Assembly: GCA_963576475.1 (NCBI GenBank)
Contig: OY754984.1
Location: forward strand, 17,374,775 to 17,438,774
DNA: 64,000 nt
Reading direction: 5' to 3'
DNA from: Molanna angustata
Taxonomy: Eukaryota; Arthropoda; Insecta; Trichoptera; Molannidae
Part shown: positions 55,955 through 64,000 of the stretch, piece by piece
Numbering within the stretch: the first letter of the stretch is position 1
Layout of the letters: every line of letters starts with the position of its first letter
Notes under the pieces: model-generated
Database searches by the model: none
Seen by the model: the letters and a program-made list of their open reading frames with translations, nothing else
What the model was told of the DNA's origin: nothing
Made by a program: the position numbers and the translations under genes

Positions 55955-58883
55955 ACCCAGTAATAATATTTATACAACGACAACCAAGACTGCATACCCT
56001 CGCACCATTTGTGAACTGTTGGTAGACTTCGCTAACATCAGAGGTATCCACAGTAATTTAAATTCTGTTCACCATCACTTGCAATCTCAAAAACCACACC
56101 TGCTCTTTCTCACGGAAACACAAATTCAAGATCCACCCGACACAAGTTACCTCAACTGCCCAGGGTACATACTCGAAAGCATGTTTGTGCCCAAAGGAGG
56201 CTTGTGCCTCTACAGCCGCGAAGACATCAACTGTGTCAGATTGAAGGAGTTCGAGAACCCCGCCTTCAATGTTATGTGGGTCCGTTTAAAATCTAACAAA
56301 TTCACAAAAATTTATGCTTGTATCTACCGATCTCCAAATATGAGTGATTATGATTCTTCCGAGCTTTTCAAATACTTAGGAGAAACCATTGACAGTCTTC
56401 TGTCTCGCTACCCGTCGGCAGAATTTGCGGTTCTCGGCGATTTCAATGTCCATCACTCCGATTGGCTGAAATCGGGAACTACCGATTCGGCTGGCCGCAT
56501 GACGGAATCCTTTGCTTTGTGTCATAACCTGGAGCAACTTGTTCAAGAGCCAACTCGCATCCCTGATGTCTCTGGGCATCGTTCCAATCTGCTTGATCTT
56601 TTTATGACTACCTCGCCAACGGGATACACACTGAAAGTCACAGCCCCACTGGGCTCTTCAGACCATTGCCTTGTGCAAACGGCCATCCACTTCATCCCGG
56701 ACCTTCCACCCGAAAAACCTAAAAGGAAAATTTGGCAATACAAGTCAGCAGATTGGAATGCACTGCGAATACACTTTCGCGACTTTCCTTGGAATGAAGT
56801 CTGTTTTAGAACCAAAGACCCTTCTATCTGTGCGCGTGAGGTAGGGGATGTCATCACTTCTGCTATGGATGGCTATATTCCCTCCTCCCTCAAAACCTGC
56901 GGACCAGGCACAAAACCTTGGTTTGATTCCAAATGCCGAGAAGCAGTCACGCGTAAAAATCTGGCTTTCAAAACATTTCAAAAACTTCAATCCCCGTCAA
57001 ACAAGAAAGCATACAACAAGATGACAAAGGATTGTAAAAAAACCATTAATCAGGCTAAAAAACTCCATGACCAACATATAAGTCAAAAACTCTCCTCATG
57101 CCCTAACGGTAGCCGAAGATTCTGGTCATTGTCAACCTCCATAGGTCAGAACTTTTGCACATCTTCATTTCCACCTTTAACGAACCATGACGGATCCATT
57201 GCTAACTCTGCCACCGACAAAGCTAATCTTCTCGGTAAATTATTTGCAGATAACTCAACCCTTGACGACGGAGGAAAAACTCCTCAACCAGTTCCACATT
57301 GTGGTTTTAAAATGAACGAAGTAAGGATTAACTTCTCTGAGGTTTTACTCGCCATCCGAGGGTTGGATGTTAACAAAGCTAATGGACCAGATGGAATTCC
57401 CGTTCTTGTGTTAAAAAAATGCTCCGCCGAACTAGCCCCAGTTCTCACTAAACTCTTCAAACTCTCGTTTAAAACTGGTATTGTCCCATGTGACTGGAAA
57501 AAAGCGGTCATCCACCCAATTCCCAAAAAAGGTGATCGCTCCAACCCATCTAACTACCGACCCATCGCTATTACTTCTGTACTCTCCAAAATAATGGAAA
57601 GGGTACTAAACACCAAGTTGATCACATACCTCGAAGCAAACAAAATTTTAAGCGACCGCCAATATGGATTTCGTGGAAATCGATCTTGTGGCGATCTACT
57701 CGCGTATGTGACATCCGTTTGGGGTCGAGTTATGGAACGCTTTGGAGAAGCTCAAACTGTCGCCCTTGACATCTCTAAAGCTTTCGACCGGGTTTGGCAC
57801 CGAGGTCTCTTAATGAAACTCCCTTCTTATGGACTACCCCAGTCTCTGTGTACTTGGATTGCGAATTTTTTAAAAGATCGCGAAGTCATAACTGTAGTGG
57901 ACGGTTGCTCTTCTTCTCCCCATTCCATTAATGCGGGAGTCCCTCAAGGGTCCATTCTATCTCCAACCCTATTCCTCCTACATATCAATGACTTGCTCTT
58001 ACGCGCCCCCATCCACTGTTACGCTGATGACAGCACAGTCCATGACAATTTCTCTTTTGACAAACCTCCTAAACAGAGTGAAATATCAGAAGCCCGGAAA
58101 GACCTTCATCAAAAAATAAATAGCTACCTCCACTCAATCAATACCTGGGGTGAAAGTAATCTTGTTTCATTTAACGTCTCAAAAACCCAAGCCTGTCTAA
58201 TTTCTGCGAAGAGAAACCCCAATGAATTGCAAGTGTCTTTCAACGGAAGCACCCTACCTAACAGCAGCTCTATCGACCTGCTTGGAGTATCTATAACGAA
58301 CCAATTACACTACAAGGGCTCCATCGAAGCTAAGGTGAAACTCGCCTCCAAAAAATTGAGCGTACTATATAGAGCGCGCAGATATTTTACTAAGACCCAG
58401 ATCTGTATACTCTACAAAGCGCAAATACGCCCAATTATTGAATATGGCAATCACCTCTGGAGTGGCGCCCCCCAATACCTACTGAATACCCTCGACGCTG
58501 TCCAAAGGCGTGCTATACGTCTGATTGATGATCCATCACTGACTGATGGATTGCAATCACTAGAACACAGACGCAGAGTCGGTATTTTAAGTTTATTCTA
58601 TAGATACTACCACGGGAATTGCTCAGAAGAACTTGCATCTTTGGTCCCTCCTCCACCCACTCGCAACAGAGTCACTCGCTTCACTCAATCGCAGCATCCA
58701 TTCACAGTGGACCTTCAACATATACGAACAAGTCGCTTCTCGAACTCCTTTATTAACACAGCAGCCCGACTGTGGAACGATCTTCCGAATTCTGTGTTTC
58801 CATCTTCGTATAACCCGGGTCTTTTTAAAATCCGAATTAATAAACTCTTTTCTAGATTGCAAACCCCTCCCAACGCTACGTAG
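55944..58883 (+). CDS. LINE endonuclease/reverse transcriptase (979 aa), intact
   Basis: An uninterrupted frame. The AP-like endonuclease has NIRGIHSNLN (31-40), TETQ (57-60), GDFNVHHSDW (from about 165) and SSDHCLV (near 238). RT has NYRPIAITSVLSKIMERVL, YGFRGNRSC, ALDISKAFDRVWHRGLL, AGVPQGSILSPTLFLL and the catalytic CYADDSTVHD (near 692). The thumb has LLGVSI and RPIIEYGNHLWSGAP. The end SFINTAARLWNDLPNSVFPS is the classic CR1-superfamily (CR1/Rex1/L2/Jockey-like) tail. There is no RNase H. I chose the ATG at 55944 because the endonuclease begins directly after it. All catalytic motifs I know to look for are present, so it could be active. Confidence 0.93.
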   Translation: MTDKPSNNIYTTTTKTAYPRTICELLVDFANIRGIHSNLNSVHHHLQSQKPHLLFLTETQIQDPPDTSYLNCPGYILESMFVPKGGLCLYSREDINCVRLKEFENPAFNVMWVRLKSNKFTKIYACIYRSPNMSDYDSSELFKYLGETIDSLLSRYPSAEFAVLGDFNVHHSDWLKSGTTDSAGRMTESFALCHNLEQLVQEPTRIPDVSGHRSNLLDLFMTTSPTGYTLKVTAPLGSSDHCLVQTAIHFIPDLPPEKPKRKIWQYKSADWNALRIHFRDFPWNEVCFRTKDPSICAREVGDVITSAMDGYIPSSLKTCGPGTKPWFDSKCREAVTRKNLAFKTFQKLQSPSNKKAYNKMTKDCKKTINQAKKLHDQHISQKLSSCPNGSRRFWSLSTSIGQNFCTSSFPPLTNHDGSIANSATDKANLLGKLFADNSTLDDGGKTPQPVPHCGFKMNEVRINFSEVLLAIRGLDVNKANGPDGIPVLVLKKCSAELAPVLTKLFKLSFKTGIVPCDWKKAVIHPIPKKGDRSNPSNYRPIAITSVLSKIMERVLNTKLITYLEANKILSDRQYGFRGNRSCGDLLAYVTSVWGRVMERFGEAQTVALDISKAFDRVWHRGLLMKLPSYGLPQSLCTWIANFLKDREVITVVDGCSSSPHSINAGVPQGSILSPTLFLLHINDLLLRAPIHCYADDSTVHDNFSFDKPPKQSEISEARKDLHQKINSYLHSINTWGESNLVSFNVSKTQACLISAKRNPNELQVSFNGSTLPNSSSIDLLGVSITNQLHYKGSIEAKVKLASKKLSVLYRARRYFTKTQICILYKAQIRPIIEYGNHLWSGAPQYLLNTLDAVQRRAIRLIDDPSLTDGLQSLEHRRRVGILSLFYRYYHGNCSEELASLVPPPPTRNRVTRFTQSQHPFTVDLQHIRTSRFSNSFINTAARLWNDLPNSVFPSSYNPGLFKIRINKLFSRLQTPPNAT

Positions 58884-58970
58884 TGCGCTTCTCCGGAAGA
58901 GTAAAATGGACCCAAATCCTAATAGCTGGCGTCCCCTACGTAGACATGTTAAAAAAAAAAAAAAAACACT

Positions 58971-59456
58971 ACATTCATACGCCCTCAGATAGAATTCTGT
59001 ACTCAAATTTGGTCTCCTTTCTACGCAGTACACATCACAAGAATCGAGAAAGTACAGCAAAAATTCATAAACAATATAAATCATAAATTTCACCTTAACT
59101 TCAATAGTTATCAACAGTCACTTAAATATCATAGTTTTGATACGCTTGAATGTATGAGAGTCTTACACGACCAATCGCTGCTGCATAAAATTTTGAACAA
59201 TGCCATAGACTCGCCTGAACTTGTCAACCTAGTAGGTATCCATGTTCCAGGTAGAATGGTTCGTAGACCTCAATTACTTCATATTCCAACAAGTAGAACG
59301 AATATCAGGAAAAATTCAACAATTATACGCATATGTAGCCAATATAACAATACATTCTCAGCTGAGATAGACATATTCAACGCGAAATATTACAGATTTA
59401 GACATGATGTTCTGAAGGTGATGCGCAACCAATATCCCTCTGTCCTGTCCTCCTAG
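58971..59456 (+). pseudogene. Older LINE, C-terminal part after the younger insertion
   Basis: Continues the fragment that stops at 55380: FIRPQIEFCTQIWSPFYAVH, ITRIEKVQQKFINNINHKFH, then MRVLHDQSLLHKILNNAIDS and RFRHDVLKVMRNQYPSVLSS and a stop. (V/I)RP.(I/L)E(F/Y)...(I/V)WSP......IE.VQ.KF is the CR1/Jockey thumb and C-terminus. Confidence 0.85.
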
Positions 59457-59499
59457 TCTCTCTTCTCTCATTTATCTTCCCTTCCCTAGTTGTTGTACA

Positions 59500-59610
59500 T
59501 ATATGTATGTGTGTATATATGTGTACTTATGTATGTATGTATGTGTGTGTGTGTATGAGGGTGTGTGTGAGGGTGTGTATGAATGTGTGTGTATGAACTA
59601 TTTTTGGCTT
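59500..59610. repeat. (GT)n/(GTAT)n microsatellite in the older LINE 3' end
   Basis: TATGTATGTATGTGTGTGTG and GAGGGTGTGTGTGAGGGTGT; a (TTTA)n/(AAAT)n tract follows at 59710-59760. Confidence 0.9.
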
Positions 59611-59769
59611 GTAAACTGTTATTTGTTTTTATATTATGTTGATGGAATGCTTTTTTTGGCTCTAACAATGTAAAAATAATTTTGTATCATTAAACTGTTA
59701 ATGAGCTGTATTTATTTATTTATTTCCCAAAGAAAATAAATAAACAAATAAATAAATAATTATTATACA

Positions 59770-59868
59770 GAGTTCTATATTATATTTAAATGTCATAGAA
59801 CTCCATATGATAATTATATTAATGACGAGGATTTTGATTTCGCCGATTAGACTAGACTTGCCCCCCTA
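59770..59868. mobile_element. GGGGGGCAA-type MITE, copy 3, right half
   Basis: AGTTCTATATTATA, GAACTCCATATGATAATTAT and CTAGACTTGCCCCCCTAATC complete the MITE that begins at 54900. Confidence 0.75.
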
Positions 59869-60189
59869 ATCACCTATAGCCGACTGAACGATCATTTCAT
59901 GTACTCTCCGCATCAACGTATTAATAAACGATCTTTTTTCCGATAAAGTTTTTAAATTTAATTTTGTGATCTGTATGATTATACTCAAAAGTCAAACTTT
60001 TAACATAATATAATCATTTAAGACCTGCCCAATCACCCACATAATATTATATATTTGATAACTGATTTGTAACTTTCGGTGGTGAGAATAAATTGAACAC
60101 AAATTCAGCAAATCCATAAATCTTTGAAGACCCAAACCACCACCAGAGGGTCTTCTTATTAGGTATCAATCTTGGGGATTACGGGGTAC
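59869..60189. other. No recognisable feature
   Basis: Ordinary AT-rich sequence. Confidence 0.4.
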
Positions 60190-60370
60190 CAAAGATATAT
60201 ATCTCTTCCTCCACTCTTCTCGAACTTCAGCGACTCTCTTCAATTCTATGTATGAGGTACACTTGATGTCCTCGCACAACTGCTGTAGATACTACCGGCG
60301 ACGGGGACGCCTTCTGCCTGTTGTTCACTCAACCATTCCCTCCAAGATGGTAAGAGATCCTCGTGTTAAA
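60190..60370 (-). pseudogene. LINE C-terminal tail (ELKRVAE type)
   Basis: The minus strand reads DIKCTSYIELKRVAEVREEW then RKRYISLVPRNPQD and a stop. It matches the end of RTE-like polymerases and the inverted relative at 24640. Confidence 0.65.
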
Positions 60371-60380
60371 GGTCAACGGG

Positions 60381-61221
60381 TAGCTATGATATAAGTCCAT
60401 TGTGCGTTGCAAACTCTACATACTACATACAAACTCTACGTACTAATGGTATCAATCATAACATAATCTCACTGTGTATTGTGCATACAATTTCTAAAGG
60501 ACGAAAAGAAACAGAAAATTTATTTAAACTTACTACTTAATTGACTTAAGTAAAATCAAAATATATACACATTTTTTATGAGAGAAACAACTTATTATTG
60601 ATATTTTCAGTGCAGATTTGTATATTTTCTATTGTAAAATGTTTTTTCTTTGTATATCTTTTTGTTTATTTATAATTTACATGAAACTGTTATTTTTTCT
60701 GTTTATAATACTTTTATTTAACGTTTTTGTTGATTTTGAGTCCATATGTACTTAATTTTTTTATGTTTGCTTACGTACATATATTGTTTTTTTTTGAATT
60801 TATTGATTTTTAAATTACCTGTTTTGTTTGTTTTTAGTCCATATGTATATATTTTTTTATGTTTGCTTATAAATATCTTTTTTTTTAATTTATTGTATTA
60901 CTGTTTAGGTTTAAGTTTGTATAAGTAAGTGTATACCTAATAGTTTTTTTCTTATTCTATATATTTTCACCGTCAATATGTGTTTTTATCTATGTATTTA
61001 AAAGGCATTTATGCCGTTTATAAATAAATGAATAAATAAATAAAATCACATTTGCATTAACCCTTTTTACATCAAGCAATATTTCATACTACACTAATAC
61101 GTATACTTGCACATCTGTATCACTTCAAATTACCACTAAACCTTATCAAAATTAACTTACACTATGACGAATATAAAATAATAGAACTGATTTATATAAC
61201 GCTACTCTGGGACAGGCATAG
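60381..61221. other. T-rich, nothing recognised
   Basis: The 60-aa hydrophobic frame at 60746-60928 reflects T-rich DNA containing a ~75-bp imperfect direct repeat (TTTATGTTTGCTTA near 60759 and 60855). Confidence 0.45.
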
Positions 61222-61380
61222 CCTAGTCATCATCATCAGTGGCTCCACAGCCCAGGATGGACCTTGGCCTCCTCAATGAATCGACTTCATAGCACCCTAT
61301 CCATGGCCTTTTCTCTCCAATTCCGCACACCGGCAATCTGAAGGTCCCTCTCAACTCCATCCATCCTAGTAGAGTATCCT
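61222..61380 (-). pseudogene. RTE-like LINE 3' terminus
   Basis: The plus strand begins CATCATCATCAGTGGCTCCA followed by CAGCCCAGGATGGACCTTGG, the reverse of the (GATGAT)-tailed 3' end of an RTE-like element. Only the last about 150 bp remain (LQIAGVRNWREK-like words on the minus strand). Confidence 0.65.
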
Positions 61381-61639
61381 AATCCACAAATTAAAAATAA
61401 ATATATGCTACACTTAATTATTACTTAAACTCTAACTTTTAACATAACTATAGTATTATACATTTTATATACTACTATATAAAGTTATATTGTACCTACT
61501 TCTGATATTATTACACTTGGAAAAAATGATTTTTCGTAAATAAAAAAATAATTGTATGGCATAAATAACATGATGTAGGTATGACGTATTACGAAATTTT
61601 AAATCTTATGTGTAGCCAAACCAAATATACATAAGTTTG

Positions 61640-61860
61640 TCCTCTGTGGCTCAATTGACTAGATTTCTGACTGCAGATAGAAAGGTCCCGGATTTGATTC
61701 CCGGCGGAGACACAATTTTTAATTTTGTTTTTAGTCTGGATCTGAGAGACGATTCATATTGCAAGTCTCCAGAATGTGGCAAATTGTTATTGGGTGCGTG
61801 TTAAATTAATATTTGACATAGTACCTGTAAGTTGCCCGAGAACAGTACTTAAAGTAAAAA
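61640..61860 (+). mobile_element. tRNA-derived SINE
   Basis: A-box-like GTGGCTCAATTGACTAGA near 61646 and B box CCGGATTTGATTCCCGG (61688-61704) form a tRNA-like head. The body has TTAGTCTGGATCTGAGAG and a ..GGGTGCG.. segment. Similar in design to 24940-25145. Confidence 0.65.
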
Positions 61861-62006
61861 AAATAATAAACGTAGGTAGATATGTAAAAAACTGTGCCTA
61901 GAGGTTAATTGAATTCAAAAATATCACAAAAAAATAGTAAAGTTTTTTCAACATTTGAAAAAACATATTATTTTTTTTTAATTTTTTTATTTAAAAAACA
62001 TATTTT

Positions 62007-62057
62007 GCTGAATTTTAAAATTGTGTGACTGTTCGTCACACAATTTTAAAATTCAGC
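62007..62057. repeat. Perfect 23-bp hairpin
   Basis: GCTGAATTTTAAAATTGTGT plus GAC pairs exactly with its complement across a 5-nt loop (TGTTC). Confidence 0.9.
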
Positions 62058-62367
62058 CTAAATTCCCATAAAAAGATCATTTAAAATATCCTTTTTTACA
62101 GCATTTTTTTAAAATTACTCCATAACTATGTGTCGTAGAGAAATAAATATTTTATATGCTTAAAGAGTGCATAAAACTAAAGTGAATGACCGATAAACAT
62201 TTTTCATTTCAACTTAGGTTTGTTCTTAAAATGCAAAAAATCAACAAATTTGCTGTTTCCGATAATTTAAATCACGTATAAACCTTTTTTTAACGCACGC
62301 CATAGTTACCCTTACTAACGCGTAACTTCATAGAGCATTGGGCGGTTTTAATATATCATGTTTTCAG

Positions 62368-62470
62368 TCACTAAGTTTAGCGTTATATGTCCTCTTAACG
62401 AGCGTGTGTGGGATCCAAGTGAAAGTTGTGATCATCTACCAAGACAGAGGACCAGGAATAAGTCAAGCAA
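62368..62470 (+). other. Candidate host exon, 103 bp
   Basis: ATATCATGTTTTCAG ends at 62367 and GTGAGT starts at 62471. Two frames are open across the 103 bp (one reads SLSLALYVLLTSVCGIQVKV, the other ICPLNERVWDPSESCDHLPR). The composition is less AT-biased than its flanks. No family is recognised. It may be a coding exon with a large intron on both sides, or a coincidence. Confidence 0.3.
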
Positions 62471-64000
62471 GTGAGTGTTCCATACATATCCTTCCTTTGT
62501 TATGCAGTGGTTGCTACGAATCGCCCTTCAAAAATACAGTCCACTTTTAACTTCCACTTTTTTTAAGTGTATAATTTATATTCGCGTCTTCACCTTTCTT
62601 AACCTAAAAAATGGGCAAAATATGTGATTATAAAGAGATTTTGATAATTTTCATCATTTATTTTTTCCTTTTTTTTGAAATTTTAACGATTTCAATTGTC
62701 ATCATTCATATATTATAAACTATATACCTACTTTTAATGAAATAAAAAAAACTTTCATTTTTAATTATTATTAGAATTGAAGGAAATATATAAATATACC
62801 TAATTAAAAAAAATATAGCATGCTACAAAACAAAAAAAAATTAAATTTATTAAATTTTGAAATACCGTGTTTATCAAGAAAAGTACATTTCGCAATAACC
62901 GAGTTTTCAACTGTACAATAACTGAGTACAGAAGTTTCGTCATTCTCAGTATTTTAAGCGATCAAAAATATTGTGATTAATAATTTAGTAGAGAAATAAC
63001 ACACCTGTAACGTAAAATACATTAATGATTCCAATTTGAATAATCGGTTTAGAAAGGGTTAAGTAAAAAAAAACTCAGCAGGTAAAGTCAATCTAGAATT
63101 AATTATAGTTTAACCAATCTTCATTTCTCTTTTAATTGGACGCCCATATGAAAATTCGTAGAATAAATCTAGTCTAACATGATCTATAAATTAAGGATGA
63201 CCGAATTTATTTATTTAGCTAGTTTGAGTATAGAAATACCCTATTTTAACGCTGTCTCATTCGTTAAAATCATAAAAAACCGTTGGACTTCATATTTCAA
63301 ATAAATAAATTTTGAACTTACCAAATAACTCGGAAAATAAGTCAATTCTTACAGTGAGCATTTCTTTGTGTCAAAATGTAAATGCACAAAACACCGAGCT
63401 TCTAATGTATTCCAACTTGTAATTATTATTTTCATTAAGTTGAGTTATAAGGGAAATTTGAATAAAACTACGATACCACAGAGCCTAGCCGCTTGCTCGT
63501 ATTTCACCCTAGAATATTTCACAGTATCAAAATTTCAGACTGGGCTTAATTTAAAATTTTATTAAACAATTTCGTTGCTCTTGTAAGTGAAAGCTTCGAA
63601 CCGTACAAACAATAATCTCTTAAGAATTCCCATACCGCAAAAACGAAAGCTTATTATTAAAGGAAATCGGTAAAATTATTTAACTTTAGATGTGGAGATG
63701 ATTAAGTTTCATAACATGCAAATGTTGTGCTATGAAATATTTTCTTCTTGTAAGAAATATTATTTCTTATAAACAGTACCTAGTTGTTTACTAATAATAT
63801 CAAATTATTAACATAATATATGAGGGCCCAAAGACGGATATTTGCGAGCTGATGCCTGTATTTGTGGACTAGCTCAGAGCCCTCGACCTGAGTGTGTGAT
63901 AGTATTTTGTTTGTGTTTAACTGAGTGTTTGTTAGTTTGATTTTGATGTATTCACTATGTCATACGATAAATAATAATTAACAGGAAATATATCTAGGGT
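62471..64000. other. AT-rich to the right edge, nothing recognised
   Basis: The 65-aa frame at 63368-63565 has no family features. GAGGGCCCAAAGACGGATAT near 63822 is a GC-richer island of unknown nature. Confidence 0.4.

Larger units (their letters stand above)
55381..58970 (+). mobile_element. Younger CR1/Jockey-like LINE, ~3.6 kb, inserted in the older LINE
   Basis: Starts with a T-run and GGGAGAAGGTGAGTTTGCTC, carries a GC-rich leader, one long open ORF and ends in a 16-A tail. ACACT precedes the T-run and follows the A-tail, a plausible short TSD. The host LINE reading (NIKTLYT / TFIRPQIEFCTQIWSP) joins across the insertion. Confidence 0.85.

Noticed and set aside
56376..57544. Minus-strand ORFs of 67-104 aa inside the younger LINE
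   Set aside because: Shadows of the 979-aa plus-strand polymerase.

Overview
The window looks like repeat-dominated, AT-rich DNA from an arthropod nucleus, most likely an insect. It carries non-LTR retrotransposons of several clades, a Penelope-like element, tRNA-derived SINEs, TA- and 3-bp-TSD DNA transposons, a Helitron remnant and long simple-sequence arrays. There are no bacterial operons, ribosome binding sites, CRISPR arrays or rRNA. I could not name the species. No complete host gene is visible; three short stretches have the look of host exons (26.3, 45.1 and 62.4 kb), all at low confidence.

Layout. 0-4 kb: an RTE-like LINE tail fused to a 10-bp minisatellite (AACCAGATCA) and then hexamer arrays of the TTTCCG type. 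4-8 kb: AT-rich sequence, a foldback, a LINE tail and a 422-bp Tigger-like MITE. 8.15-11.54 kb: a 1,695-bp tandem duplication carrying LINE debris. 11.8-18.3 kb: a DNA element with a full-length, two-ORF I-like LINE inserted in it (ORF1 451 aa with zinc knuckles, ORF2 1246 aa with endonuclease, reverse transcriptase and RNase H), flanked by a 14-bp target-site duplication; the uninterrupted target is present at 22.2 kb. 18.4-19.3 kb: a second hexamer array. 19.7-24 kb: a Helitron Rep fragment and members of a ~943-bp DNA transposon family with 3-bp TSDs (further copies at 31.2 and 39.1 kb).

24-36 kb: SINEs, LINE tails, MITEs with long TIRs, hairpins, and a 90-bp segment shared almost perfectly by two loci. 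36.05-37.37 kb: two 623-bp Penelope-like 3' ends as a nearly perfect palindrome, each encoding a GIY-YIG endonuclease and followed by a hammerhead-like fold. 40.15-42.93 kb: an inverted-repeat element with ~950-bp arms, with a partial relative at 53.7 kb that a MITE has entered. 43-53.7 kb: LINE tails, SINEs, a pogo/Tigger-like element with a psq helix-turn-helix ORF, and a 78-bp tandem repeat. 54.9-59.9 kb: a three-level nest (MITE, older LINE, younger LINE with an open 979-aa endonuclease/RT ORF). 60-64 kb: LINE tails, a SINE, a hairpin and AT-rich sequence.

How the pieces work together. The two intact LINEs are the only credible autonomous machinery. Almost everything else is truncated or non-autonomous and would depend on enzymes supplied from elsewhere: SINEs on a LINE RT, MITEs on a transposase.
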